From Promicromonospora thailandica (GTDB lineage: Bacteria; Actinomycetota; Actinomycetes; Actinomycetales; Cellulomonadaceae), in assembly GCF_024171955.1 (NCBI RefSeq), contig NZ_JAMTCS010000001.1:124001-188000 (forward strand): a DNA stretch of 64,000 bases, written 5' to 3'. Of the stretch, positions 9,701 to 17,067 are shown in pieces. Every line of letters starts with the position of its first letter. Position 1 is the first letter of the stretch. The translations under genes and the position numbers were made by a program. The notes under the pieces were generated by a model, which was not told where the DNA came from, ran no database searches, and saw only the letters and a list, made by a program, of their open reading frames with translations.

Positions 9701-10287
9701 CCGGCGGCTTCCCGTGGGGCGAGACCCCGGTGACCTCGCGCCTGTACCAGGGCGACACCCTGGTGGACGAGGGCATCGGCCAGGCGGTCCAGACCGACGT
9801 GCCGGCGGCCGAGGGTCCGCAGACCTACCGGTTCGAGATCGACACCGACGCCGCCGACGACACCCACCGGTACTCGACCCGCACCCGCACGTCGTGGACC
9901 TTCGTTGCCGACCAGGCCGACGCCGACGTCCCGGGCGAGACCGGCACCCCGCTGCCGCTGGTCCAGCTCGACTACGACGTCGACACGGCGCTGGACGGCA
10001 CGGTCCGCGCGGGCGCCGTCGTCCCGTTCGCGGTGGAGCCGTACACGGTGCCGAACGCGCCGCGCGCGGGCGACGTGACGGCCGCGACGCTCGAGGTGAG
10101 CTACGACGGCGGCGCCATCTGGACGACCGTGCGGCTCCGCGAGGACGACGGCCGCTGGGAGGCGCGCCTGCGCATCCCGTCGCGCGGCGCCGACCTGGTG
10201 TCGCTGCGCGCGACGGCGCAGGACGACGCGGGCAACTCGGTGACCCAGGAGGTCACGTCGGCGTTCGGGATCGCCGGCCGCCGGTAG
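6790..10287 (+). CDS. S8 serine peptidase with PA domain (main reading frame)
   Basis: A subtilase of 1165 residues counted from the GTG at 6790; the frame is open back to 6739 and logically continues the 5' fragment at 6474. The triad is intact: Asp155 in VLDTGIDATHPDV, His188 in GHGTHVAST, Ser359 in NGTSMATPHVAG, with Asn in VAAGNSY. A protease-associated (PA) domain lies at about 734-810 (GRAVLVTRDDAV ... LPVVSVSQAQG), and the long C-terminal half is beta-rich. Family members are secreted. If the frameshift is real, the enzyme would not be exported and the locus is decaying; if it is a sequencing error, the gene is 6474-10287. It is divergent from the two-HTH regulator and ends at a 34-bp hairpin. 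Confidence 0.85.
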   Translation: MGDHVYVLPDAALPYLAAGTLDRRLFDVTALLELGYDDETRTATPLIVEHTGARTRAALPGTTRTLDLPSIDAAALSADKDATQRLWATVTGTAASSGAASARTARTGAFHGGVEKIWLDGKAEATLDRSTAQVGAPEAWAAGFDGTGATVAVLDTGIDATHPDVTDQIAGSTSFVPGQEVTTDVQGHGTHVASTVLGTGAASDGLYRGVAPGADLLVGKVLDDDGYGLESWIIAGMEWGAANADIVSMSLGDSSLNDGTDPMAQALNVLSEETGALFVVAAGNSYTEGSLGSPGTADAALTVGAVDDDDVRADFSSYGPRVGDHAIKPDLTAPGVGIVAARSQQSGGAGSYVSMNGTSMATPHVAGAAAIVKGAHPELTGAQLKAALVSSAADIDAPAYEVGTGRLDVPAALDGVDGSGDGFLGFYGWPHDGDEPATGTVTYTNSTDADVRLALSTDVVGPDGEASDLVSLSASEVVVPAGGSADVTFSADADDAAPAGKYSGAVVATDASGDVVVRTATALVKEEERYGLDITALDRSGRPASGYVDFYRYGDQFVSTLPIDPATGEVPTQRLRPGVYSATAFLDVAGSKGQGSTGVALVGDPQVVVSDADRSLVLDAREATELTLDTPRESDVAFRRFQFFNDSGIGGQYATFGATYTVPADVDSFYAAPTGEVDSAEFDFAVRWRATEPALDVRAWTPAPVAFDPVYQTWSMRLDGRVSLRGVTAGTGTPAEYAGVPAKGRAVLVTRDDAVSAAEREAAAAAAGAALLVVVNDRPGPLVERVTQEDLPVVSVSQAQGVRLLAAAGKGRLTLTGSAVEFPSYLYDVSRSWPGEIPATLGLAPTKRQLATVHSRYTDTEGRLALDDRADCRDYQWPPCLSVLAEQPTGTERTDYVSTYDGVTWYENVDHESGWGQRGVRQAYEPRGTTVRDWFAPVTAPRTGDGYWGPWHEGDWFAVNVAPSGGQDGLTGGFPWGETPVTSRLYQGDTLVDEGIGQAVQTDVPAAEGPQTYRFEIDTDAADDTHRYSTRTRTSWTFVADQADADVPGETGTPLPLVQLDYDVDTALDGTVRAGAVVPFAVEPYTVPNAPRAGDVTAATLEVSYDGGAIWTTVRLREDDGRWEARLRIPSRGADLVSLRATAQDDAGNSVTQEVTSAFGIAGRR

Positions 10288-10313
10288 GTCTCTCGCTACC
10301 CGCGGCGGGCACA

Positions 10314-10394
10314 CGAAGGTGCGCTTCTACCCAGTCATCGGGCCCAGGATCGCTGTGATTCTGGGCCTGATGACTGGGTAGAAGCGCACTTTCG
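10314..10394. terminator. Very long hairpin after the S8 peptidase gene
   Basis: Arms 10314-10347 and 10361-10394 pair over 34 bases with two mismatches, separated by 13 bases. It lies 27 bp downstream of the protease stop. Strong stem, no U-tract; most likely a terminator, although arms this long also resemble mobile palindromic repeats. Confidence 0.65.
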
Positions 10395-10462
10395 CAGCGG
10401 GGGCAGCGTGGGCGGGGCGACGCCGCGTGTGGGGCCACCTTGCCGCAGAGACGTTGCGGAGA

Positions 10463-10477
10463 GTAGACAACGTCTAC
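10463..10477. promoter_or_regulatory. Palindromic operator candidate upstream of the epimerase gene
   Basis: GTAGAC-AAC-GTCTAC is a perfect 6-bp inverted repeat, 5 bp before the GTG at 10483. Short palindromes of this form are typical of TetR-family operators. No regulator gene is adjacent, so the binding protein is unknown. Confidence 0.45.
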
Positions 10478-10482
10478 GCAGA

Positions 10483-11412
10483 GTGACCGACCTGCGCGAG
10501 CAACCCTCCCCGCCGGGCCAGCAGCCGCACCAGGCGGGGCCTACGGAGGAGGACGTCATCGCCGTACAGCGTGTTCTCGTGACCGGCGCGGCCGGCCGGA
10601 TCGGGCGGGGTGTCCTGGACGTGCTCGCCCGCGAGTCGGTGGCCGCGACGGCCCTCGTCCTCGAGGATCCCGGCGACCTGGCCGCGGACCGGGTGGTCGT
10701 GGGCGACGCCGGGTCGCCCGAGGTAGCGGCACGCGCGGTGGAGGGTGCTGACGCCGTCGTCCACCTCGCCGCCATCCCGACGCCGATGGCCGACCCGCCC
10801 GAGGTCGTGTTCGGCACCAACACGATGGCCACGTTCGCGGTGCTCGACGCCGCGGGCCGGGCCGGCGTGCGCCGGGCCGTGATCGCGAGCAGCCAGGCCG
10901 CGTGGGGCACCGCCTTCGCTCAACGGGAGCTGCACCCCGTCTACCTGCCGGTCGACGTCGACACCCCCGACCAGGCCGCCGACCCGTACGCCCTGTCCAA
11001 GCGCACCGACGAGCTGACCGCCGACATGATGGCCCGGCGGCACGGCATGTCCGTGGTGGCGCTGCGCTACCCGTTCGTGGGCGGCATGGACGAGCGGCTG
11101 CGGGCACGCGCGGACGAGGTGGCGCGCGACCCGGGCCTCGGCGCGCGGAACCTGTGGGCCTACCTCGAGACCCGGGACGCCGCCGAGGCGGCCTGGCTCG
11201 CGCTCGCCCACCGGGCCGACGGCGCCCAGGTCGTCTACGTGGCCGCGCCCGACACGCTGGTGCCCATGCCGACCGCCGAGCTGCTGCGCCGGTACCACCC
11301 GGACGTGCCCCTGCGACGGCCGGTCGAGGGGTACGAGGTGCCGATCGACCTCGGCCCCGCCGAGCGGCTGCTGGGATTCCGCGCTCGTCACCTGGTGGTC
11401 GGCACGCCCTGA
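10483..11412 (+). CDS. NAD(P)-dependent epimerase/dehydratase family protein (extended SDR)
   Basis: Extended short-chain dehydrogenase with an N-terminal Rossmann motif (VLVTGAAGRIGRGV), VVHLAAIPTP, and the YxxxK pair in DPYALSKRTDE. The family acts on nucleotide sugars or related keto/hydroxy substrates; the exact substrate is not visible. The start is unclear. The GTG at 10483 lies 5 bp after a palindrome and gives 309 residues. However, a very strong GGAGGAGG ends 5 bases before an ATC codon at 10558-10560, exactly where homologues begin, so translation may start at this rare codon (or it is an ATG miscalled). The 3' end overlaps the convergent MFS gene by 25 bp. Confidence 0.82.
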   Translation: MTDLREQPSPPGQQPHQAGPTEEDVIAVQRVLVTGAAGRIGRGVLDVLARESVAATALVLEDPGDLAADRVVVGDAGSPEVAARAVEGADAVVHLAAIPTPMADPPEVVFGTNTMATFAVLDAAGRAGVRRAVIASSQAAWGTAFAQRELHPVYLPVDVDTPDQAADPYALSKRTDELTADMMARRHGMSVVALRYPFVGGMDERLRARADEVARDPGLGARNLWAYLETRDAAEAAWLALAHRADGAQVVYVAAPDTLVPMPTAELLRRYHPDVPLRRPVEGYEVPIDLGPAERLLGFRARHLVVGTP

Positions 11413-12674
11413 CCGTCGGGTCGGACGCCGTTCACCGCGGGCGTGATCCGCCGTCCGACCGCGAAGGCCATGGCCGCGATGCCCGCACACCCGACCACGA
11501 CGACGGCGATGAACGCGCCGGCGAGGCCGTGCTCCAGCAGGAAACCGGCGGCGACCGGCCCGACGATGGTGCCCGCCTGGAACGCCCCGGAGCCCAGCGC
11601 GTTGTATCGGCCGCGCAGGTGCGCGGGCGCCATGTCGTTGGTCAGGGCGGGCAGGGTCGACTGCATCAGCGTCTCCCCCACGCCGAACACGGCGTGGAAG
11701 GCCAGCACGATGACGACGGCGGTGGTGCCGCCCGGCACGATGCCGGTGACGCCGAGCAGGAGCCACGCGGTCGCCCAGACAGCAGCCATGACGGCAAGCA
11801 CGCGGGTGCGGCGTCGTCCGCTCACGCGGTTCATGACCCAGAACTGCAGCGCCACGATGGCCACGGTGTTGACCACGAAGGCGAAGCCGATGGTGCGCGT
11901 GGACACCTCTGCGACCTGCCGCGCGAACGCCGGGAACCCGCCCTCCATCTGGCCGTACCCGACGAACGCGGCGAGCAGGCCGAGGCCCGCGAGCCACAGC
12001 ACCTCGGGCCGACGCAGGATGCTGAGGTAGCCCTCGGCCGCGCCGGCGTCGTCCGGCCGCTCGGCCCGTCCGTGCAGGTGGCGCAGCGGCCCGAGCAGCA
12101 CGGCGACCGGCGCGAGGAACGTCGCGGCGTTCACGAGGAACGCGGCGACGAACGTGCCGGGACGATCGACGTCGACGACCAGACCCCCGACGACACCACC
12201 CACACCGACACCCAGGTTGAGCAGTGCGAAGTTGACGCCGTAGTAGCGCTGGCGCAGGTCGCCGTCGACCACCGTGGCCACCAGCGCGTTGACGGACGGC
12301 CAGCCCACGCCGAGCTGCACCCCGAACAGGGCGAGCCCCACCGCCGCGACGACGGGCGTGGTGGCCAGCGCGAGCACGGAGTACCCGGCGACCGCGAACA
12401 CGAGGCCGACGAGCATCACCCGGCGCGCGCCGTACCGGTCCACGAACGCACCGGCCGGGCCGGTGACCAGCAGGCCGACCACGGCGATCAGGCCCATGAG
12501 CGTGCCCGACAGGCCGAGCGAGAAACCCCGCACCTCGTGCAGGTAGATGATCGTGAAGGGGAGGGTCAGACCGCGGCCGAAGAACTGCACGACCACGGTC
12601 GAGAGGAGCCAGCGGCCGTCGGTCGGGAGGTCCGACCAGAAGGCCAGGGCGCCGGAGCGGGGGGAGGATGTCAC
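11388..12674 (-). CDS. MFS transporter (drug/efflux-like)
   Basis: A 428-residue polytopic membrane protein with the 12-helix pattern of the major facilitator superfamily. The loop 2-3 motif A appears as GAFVDRYGARRVM and a related GLFR-type turn repeats in the second half (PAHLRGRYNALGSGAF). I use the GTG at 12674 because GAGGA lies 7 bases before it; the region upstream is Pro/Arg-rich non-coding text. Proton-coupled export of a small molecule is the likely role; substrate unknown. It converges on and overlaps the epimerase gene. Confidence 0.85.
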   Translation of the reverse strand: MTSSPRSGALAFWSDLPTDGRWLLSTVVVQFFGRGLTLPFTIIYLHEVRGFSLGLSGTLMGLIAVVGLLVTGPAGAFVDRYGARRVMLVGLVFAVAGYSVLALATTPVVAAVGLALFGVQLGVGWPSVNALVATVVDGDLRQRYYGVNFALLNLGVGVGGVVGGLVVDVDRPGTFVAAFLVNAATFLAPVAVLLGPLRHLHGRAERPDDAGAAEGYLSILRRPEVLWLAGLGLLAAFVGYGQMEGGFPAFARQVAEVSTRTIGFAFVVNTVAIVALQFWVMNRVSGRRRTRVLAVMAAVWATAWLLLGVTGIVPGGTTAVVIVLAFHAVFGVGETLMQSTLPALTNDMAPAHLRGRYNALGSGAFQAGTIVGPVAAGFLLEHGLAGAFIAVVVVGCAGIAAMAFAVGRRITPAVNGVRPDGQGVPTTR

Positions 12675-12895
12675 ACGTCGATCCTCACCCCTGGCCGGGC
12701 GGGGCGGCGAGCGGTTTTCGGACGGGGTGTGGGCCGGACGTGGTACGGGGCATGGGCCGCTACCGCAACCTTTGGCGCCCACGAACCGCTACATGACAGC
12801 AAGAGTGGGGCCTGACAACGCGAAGTTCGAGGTGATTCGGGCTTGCGAGCCAACGGACAGCGTCGCGGTGAGACGCGATCCCTCGATGCCTGTGC

Positions 12896-13600
12896 TCATG
12901 TGTGCTTCTTGACCGACCCCGATCGTAGATACACCCAGCCCTGGCCGTCCACCCTGACGCCCACGACGCGATCGTCGGTCCTGTCGCGCGCCAAGCGAAT
13001 CCCTCCCACGACAGTTCCCTTCTTCAGGATGGCCGGCGAGTTACGGAACCTGATATCGCGCGTTATCACAACGGCGCCTCCATCAACCAAGGCATCACCG
13101 TGCGCGTCTGTCACTACGAACGGTTCCTCACCCTCATGGCCAGGAGCAGGCGCTGTCAGCGACCCTGCGCGGGACTGCAGGTTCTCACGAGCATCGGATT
13201 CCCGAACCAAATCCAACCGACGCCGATACTCGCCAGGCTCCAGAAATGGTTCTCCCGCCCTGCGGACGACACGGTTCGTACGCGGGTCTACCTGGCTCAG
13301 GTTCAGATGGTCACCCTTCTTGGTCGTATATCCCGCCCTCCTCTCTGCCGGATCGACACGGTAGGTGATGACAGCGCTACACAGTGCGCCAACACTACCG
13401 GCCACGCCGATGAGCACAATAACAGTCGTCAGGAAGGGCGATCCGAGGTACCCTGTGCCGCGCAATGCGAGACCAAGAACAAACAGCAAGATTAGCATAA
13501 AGAATACCGCGGCGGCCACAATCCCGCAGATCGACAAGGTCCGCACGGAAGGACCAGAGGCGCGTTTTATCTTTATCTGCGGATGCCATTCTCCTACCAT
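12896..13600 (-). CDS. Hypothetical two-TM membrane protein
   Basis: No family recognised. The 234-residue product has two hydrophobic segments (about 22-47 and 57-82) near the N-terminus and a soluble, charged C-terminal two thirds, probably cytoplasmic (ends VYLRSGSVKKHT). Local GC is clearly lower than in flanking core genes, which suggests foreign origin. The ATG at 13600 overlaps the stop of a 39-codon ORF in the pattern ATGGTAG, which argues for coupled translation and supports this start. Probably part of a small accessory cassette with the DUF6226 gene upstream. Confidence 0.55.
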   Translation of the reverse strand: MVGEWHPQIKIKRASGPSVRTLSICGIVAAAVFFMLILLFVLGLALRGTGYLGSPFLTTVIVLIGVAGSVGALCSAVITYRVDPAERRAGYTTKKGDHLNLSQVDPRTNRVVRRAGEPFLEPGEYRRRLDLVRESDARENLQSRAGSLTAPAPGHEGEEPFVVTDAHGDALVDGGAVVITRDIRFRNSPAILKKGTVVGGIRLARDRTDDRVVGVRVDGQGWVYLRSGSVKKHT

Positions 13601-13713
13601 CCCGGAAGCCCCACCTTCGAGTCCACCCAGTTCCCGAACTGCCCGTCCAGATGGAACAGGGAGGCCACTCCGGTCGAGAGTTCACGGGCAAACCTCACAG
13701 CCAGCCCTCCCAT
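13594..13713 (-). CDS. Short ORF coupled to the membrane protein gene
   Basis: A 39-residue ORF begins at the ATG at 13713 and stops at 13594-13596 with TAG embedded in the ATGGTAG that starts the next gene. Its product (ending GNWVDSKVGLPGW) has no homologue I recognise. The 7-bp overlap is the main evidence. The 250 bp between it and the DUF6226 gene hold one small stem (GCGGAT/ATCCGC near 13778-13795) and nothing else I can support. Confidence 0.35.
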   Translation of the reverse strand: MGGLAVRFARELSTGVASLFHLDGQFGNWVDSKVGLPGW

Positions 13714-13963
13714 CCCCGAGCCTATAGATCAAACCTACCGTCCGTCCCACTGACGGTTCAGCTTCCTCCTCCTCTGCGGATTTGCATCCGCGCAGACGTT
13801 GCGTGCGATGGGTCGGAACATGGCTCATAGATGTCCCGACTCATTGCATGGGATTGGGCTGGCGATTCTTGGCCCCCGGAAGAAGTTTTTTGCGTTGGCG
13901 CCGAGTCCACCACAGGCGGGCCCGTCGAGAGTCTTGGTCGTGCTGCGACCTATGGCTAATGCG

Positions 13964-14659
13964 TCACACCCAGGGGCTGTTCACCAGAACCCTGACATCC
14001 TCGGGAAACGAAACATTCTCTCCCCTGGAAAGCTGGCGGCCCCATGCCATTATCTGGTCAAACCCTGGGTGTCCAGGCCTTCCCCCCACACCTCCACCGT
14101 CGGGCGTCCATATGCCGCGCCAGTTGGCACCAAGCATGAGGACCATCCCGTTGAGCGCTTCGACGATAGTCTCATCGAGACCCTTCACCAAGTTCGCCGA
14201 ACCAAAATCACATGCATCGCACCCGCAGTCGGGCACGCGCTCTATTTCTATGTCGGGTTCTGCCACACTGACACAAACCATCGGGGAGTCCCCAGTCTCG
14301 GTTAGATCTCTCTCGAGAAGGAGCAGAGGCAGCGTGTCCGCTCTCCGAGAAGTCAAGCGCACCCCTCTGTCGAAATGCGAGCCGAGCAACTCAACTTCGA
14401 GAGGTTCTGCATCGATATCGGGTAGAGGCCCGAGCACGTGTACCCAAGCTCGCGCGCGGAGTAGCGTAATGAAGTACTTCTCCGGATTGGTCACCCGCGA
14501 GTATTCCTCGGCGGTCGCCTCTCGATCCTGATGGGGGTCCGGCCACGACGTCGAATTGGAGCGCGCATAGATCGCGTTCACACGGTCGGTCAGCGCCGAA
14601 GACTTCACCTGGTGATCATAGCGGGACGTTAGCCGGGTTTTTGTCGCTGCCAACATCAA
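13964..14659 (-). CDS. DUF6226 family protein
   Basis: A 231-residue soluble protein. The segment VPDCGCDACDFGSANLVKGLDETIVEALNG, with its CGCDAC cysteine cluster followed by an acidic 'LDE.I' helix, is the hallmark I associate with DUF6226, a family of unknown function scattered in actinobacteria. The N-terminal ATG at 14659 is followed by a second ATG at 14656. Lower GC than its neighbours and IS remnants next to its 5' end indicate horizontal acquisition. No membrane segment. Confidence 0.6.
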   Translation of the reverse strand: MMLAATKTRLTSRYDHQVKSSALTDRVNAIYARSNSTSWPDPHQDREATAEEYSRVTNPEKYFITLLRARAWVHVLGPLPDIDAEPLEVELLGSHFDRGVRLTSRRADTLPLLLLERDLTETGDSPMVCVSVAEPDIEIERVPDCGCDACDFGSANLVKGLDETIVEALNGMVLMLGANWRGIWTPDGGGVGGRPGHPGFDQIMAWGRQLSRGENVSFPEDVRVLVNSPWV

Positions 14660-14687
14660 CGTGGGTCAGGAACTCGATCTGTGGTAT

Positions 14688-14965
14688 TTAGCCGCGATTC
14701 TGCACCTGGCGGGTAGCCAGGGCCCCGTCAAAGTCAGGCCTGTAGAGCTTGACGGGGTGGGTCTCGTTCCTGGCCATCTGACGGTTGGCTTCGGCGATGT
14801 TGCCGAAGCCTGCTGCGTGGACCAGATAGTTCGCGAAGCTGCGCAGGGTGGCCCTGACCTGGGGAGCGTGGCGGTGCGGACCAGAGAGCGGTCCTCGTCG
14901 TAGGTCACGGCACGCACGTGGTGCAGTCGGTTCTCCCCGAACCATGTCTGGCTGTGGGACACCTC
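14688..14965 (-). pseudogene. ISAs1/IS4-type transposase remnant (C-terminal end, frameshifted)
   Basis: On the minus strand one frame gives TWFGENRLHHVRAVTYDED followed by RSLVRTA, and the next frame continues HAPQVRATLRSFANYLVHAA. Joined, they match the conserved C-terminus of ISAs1 (H-repeat) transposases: 'ENRLHWVRDVTYDED..S.VRTG.AP.VMATLRNLAI'. A single-base loss near 14858 breaks the frame. The rest of the transposase, including its catalytic DDE residues, is missing, so it is inactive. Confidence 0.75.
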
Positions 14966-15058
14966 CGAGCACCCCACCGCCCGCTCGTCCGTGAGATGGC
15001 CGCGACCGGCGCCCCGATCAGGGTGCCGGTCGCGGTGGCGTACCGGGTCCTGGGCTAG
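14963..15058 (+). pseudogene. IS3-family transposase OrfB fragment (N-terminal end)
   Basis: The plus strand reads HRPLVREMAATGAPIRVP then VAVAYRVLG and stops at 15056-15058. This matches the extreme N-terminus of IS3-family OrfB transposases, in which a short helix of this kind precedes the integrase core. Only about 30 codons remain; they abut the ISAs1 remnant directly. The sequence just after (TGTACTGATTCAGGAGG, 15060-15076) may be a former element end. Confidence 0.55.
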
Positions 15059-15168
15059 CTGTACTGATTCAGGAGGTTGTTGACATAGCGATGGCCTCCG
15101 GGTCGAGTGGGAGCTGTCTAGCGGTTAACGGACGCGGTGGCGCCGGTCCCAGCGGGGCCTGGCCGCTG

Positions 15169-15660
15169 TCAGGAGGAGCTCTTGTACGCGTCGTAGAGCG
15201 CCAGGACCGCCTTCTTCTTGCTCGTGCTCTGCACGCTCCGCCGGGCTTCCGTGACCCGCACGAATCCCGGCTCCCACCGCAGACGCCGTGGAACCAGGAT
15301 CTTGGGCCAGTTGAGGTAGATGATCGTGAAGTCCGCGGCCACCCCGAGAAGGAGCAGGAGCATGCCGCCGAGGGCGACAAACCATTCGAACGGGCCCGGC
15401 GGGTCGAAGGCGTCCGAGACGAAGACGGCCACCGCGGCGACGGCCATGCCCCACGCGGAGATGTTGGTCGCCAGCGGCCCCCGGAGGTGCCCTCGCACCT
15501 TGTCGGCATCCGCCGAGAACACCGACATCGCCGTGGTCATCCGTTCCACCGTGCGGGGATCGCCCCGCCAGTAGCCGACCACCATGACGAGGTGCACGGC
15601 CGCGGCCGACACCAGCGCCAGTGCCAGTACGCCCGTCAGAGCAGGAGACTCACTCAGCAC
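15169..15660 (-). CDS. Small membrane protein, tandem family copy B1
   Basis: A 163-residue protein of unknown function with four hydrophobic segments (about 6-28, 68-90, 95-120, and a weaker one) and a basic C-terminal tail. The motif NWPKILVPRRLRWEPGF after the last helix recurs in the sibling genes as RPKFLVPPHMRR, KPGFLVSPHMRD and RPNLAVPREVRH. I prefer the GTG at 15660: AGGGAGG lies 8 bases upstream, and the stop of a broken upstream ORF overlaps it. A GTG at 15669 is the alternative. No homologue outside this cluster is known to me. Confidence 0.6.
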   Translation of the reverse strand: MLSESPALTGVLALALVSAAAVHLVMVVGYWRGDPRTVERMTTAMSVFSADADKVRGHLRGPLATNISAWGMAVAAVAVFVSDAFDPPGPFEWFVALGGMLLLLLGVAADFTIIYLNWPKILVPRRLRWEPGFVRVTEARRSVQSTSKKKAVLALYDAYKSSS

Positions 15661-15887
15661 CTCGTCCACCTCCCTGATGCTCGACCGGGATCCACCCGTC
15701 CGGGCCGACCCTGCGCGGACCGGCGGCGAGCTCCCTGGCCGCCACCACGACAAGACCCAGCGCCCCGAGGACCACGAAGCCCCGGCCCGGTGCTCGCCCG
15801 GATGACGCGGGTGCTCCGCGGGTCGACGAGCGGCACCCAGGTGGGTCCGTCGCCGGCAGCGGTGTACCCGTCGCGGATCTCCCGTGA
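15650..15887 (-). pseudogene. Broken ORF upstream of copy B1
   Basis: Two adjacent minus-strand frames carry convincing protein-like text: EIRDGYTAAGDGPTWVPLVD plus PRSTRVIRASTG up to about 15784, then GFVVLGALGLVVVAARELA to a stop at 15650-15652. Removing one C from the CCCC run at 15780-15783 joins them into one small membrane protein. It has no obvious start codon because promoter copy R1 sits at its 5' edge. Its stop overlaps the B1 start by 11 bases, consistent with a former operon. Confidence 0.45.
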
Positions 15888-15915
15888 TCGTCCGGGAGAC
15901 GGGACGCCGGGTCAA
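15887..15915 (-). promoter_or_regulatory. Duplicated promoter, copy R1
   Basis: On the minus strand TTGACC (15910-15915), a 17-bp spacer and GACGAT (15887-15892) form a promoter-like pair. The same arrangement occurs at R2, R3 and R4 with identical spacing and about 45 bp of shared flank (… GTCAATGCATCAA … GGTCAA on the plus strand). R1 lies 230 bp before B1. Confidence 0.55.
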
Positions 15916-15979
15916 TGCATCAAGCGGCGCCGCCGCGAAAGTTCACCCTCGACACCAACGGCACACGCGCCACCCGGGA

Positions 15980-16490
15980 TCAGAGCTCACTTCGGCGTCG
16001 CGCAACTCGCAGCCCAGGATCGTCTCTCATGTGTGGAGACACGAGGAACCCGGGCTTGTTGAAGTACACGATGACTGCCCAGACGATCAGCAGGATCCCG
16101 TTGACCGGGATCGACAGCAGAACCAGCCGACCCATGACATCAGGAAGTGCTCCACCGGGGGTCCGTGAAGAAGGTCAGCGCGAATCCGTCGAGAACGGTG
16201 TTCGCCCCGATGACGCAGATCACCGGCAAAGCTCTGACATGCCCCCGGGAGAGTTCCAGGTCTCCGCGCCCGATGCCGTTCTTCATCCGGGACACAAGGA
16301 CATCGGTCCACCGTTCGTCGATCCACGACCGGAGGGTCGCGTAGACGGCATAGATGATCGCCGTGCCGAAGACCGTGAGTGCCACGACGGCAAGCGGAGA
16401 CCCTGCTTCGACGCCTTGATCGTGCCCGTAGCCGCCCGAGATCAGCAGGATGCTGCCCTGGATCGATATCTCGCTCGCCATCTCACCCAT
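15980..16490 (-). pseudogene. Small membrane protein, tandem family copy B2 (frameshifted)
   Basis: Starts at the ATG at 16490 (or 16481) with MGEMASEISIQGS and runs in frame to FALTFFTDP at about 16160. There the frame changes inside a run of five G (16156-16160, CCCCC on the coding strand). Dropping one C restores GGALPDVMGRLVLLSIPV and ILLIVWAVIVYFNKPGFLV to a stop at 15980-15982. The restored product is about 170 residues with four membrane segments and the family motif KPGFLVSPHMRDDPGL. It could be a dead gene, a phase-variable tract or a homopolymer error. It lies 70 bp downstream of B3, so the two were probably cotranscribed. Confidence 0.6.
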
Positions 16491-16560
16491 TCTCGACCAC
16501 CCATCCGTTCGCCAGGTCGGTGGAGCTGTCGGGCACGTTGCTCGCCACGGCGGCCTTGGC

Positions 16561-16959
16561 TCACTCGTCGCGTGCGAAAAGGCTGCGGTCGCGCCGCATG
16601 TGCGGCGGGACGAGAAACTTCGGGCGTGCGAACAGGCCGACGATTCCAGCCAGGAGCATCGACAGCGCCACGCCCGCAAGACCGACTTCCAGCATCACCG
16701 ACCCGTACTCCGGCCCCACGAGCCCTGACACCGCGCACATCAGAACGAACGCCATCATGACGAGCGTCGGGACAAAGGCTCGAACCCAGCCTCGCGCCAC
16801 CCGTTCGTTCCCGAGGCTCAGCCGCATCCCCAGGATGGCCGCTGTCATCCGGTCCGCCACAGAGGCCCGTCGCCAGAGCGTGACCGCAGCCCAGACGTAG
16901 ACCGGGAGCGTGACGCCGATGACGACGGCGAAGCCGGCGAACGCCGCAGTCCCTTCCAT
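16561..16959 (-). CDS. Small membrane protein, tandem family copy B3
   Basis: The best-preserved member: 132 residues, ATG at 16959 with GGAGGAGAG immediately upstream. Four hydrophobic helices (about 6-26, 58-80, 88-108 and 110-118 region) surround the soluble segment MRLSLGNERVARGWVRAF, and the protein ends with RPKFLVPPHMRRDRSLFARDE. Alignable with B1 through RxxxV..RMT.A and V.RGW.R in the same order. Promoter copy R2 lies 50 bp upstream. Function unknown; the family architecture would suit a small membrane-resident protective or immunity protein, but nothing here proves it. Confidence 0.65.
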   Translation of the reverse strand: MEGTAAFAGFAVVIGVTLPVYVWAAVTLWRRASVADRMTAAILGMRLSLGNERVARGWVRAFVPTLVMMAFVLMCAVSGLVGPEYGSVMLEVGLAGVALSMLLAGIVGLFARPKFLVPPHMRRDRSLFARDE

Positions 16960-17011
16960 CTCTCCTCCGTACCGGCAGACATCGAGATCCACCCACGCCG
17001 CGTGTCCCGCG

Positions 17012-17040
17012 ATCGTCCTGGATGTGATCGCGCAGGTCAA
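17012..17040 (-). promoter_or_regulatory. Duplicated promoter, copy R2
   Basis: Minus strand TTGACC (17035-17040), 17-bp spacer, GACGAT (17012-17017). Its expected start point is about 45 bases before the Shine-Dalgarno-equipped ATG of B3, the most natural promoter-gene spacing of the four copies. Confidence 0.6.
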
Positions 17041-17067
17041 CGCACCGGGAACACGCCCGAACGAACT

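Noticed and set aside
6712-10314. 1200-codon minus-strand open frame
   Set aside because: Antisense to the second subtilase, with no family features; the plus strand has the complete Asp-His-Ser triad.
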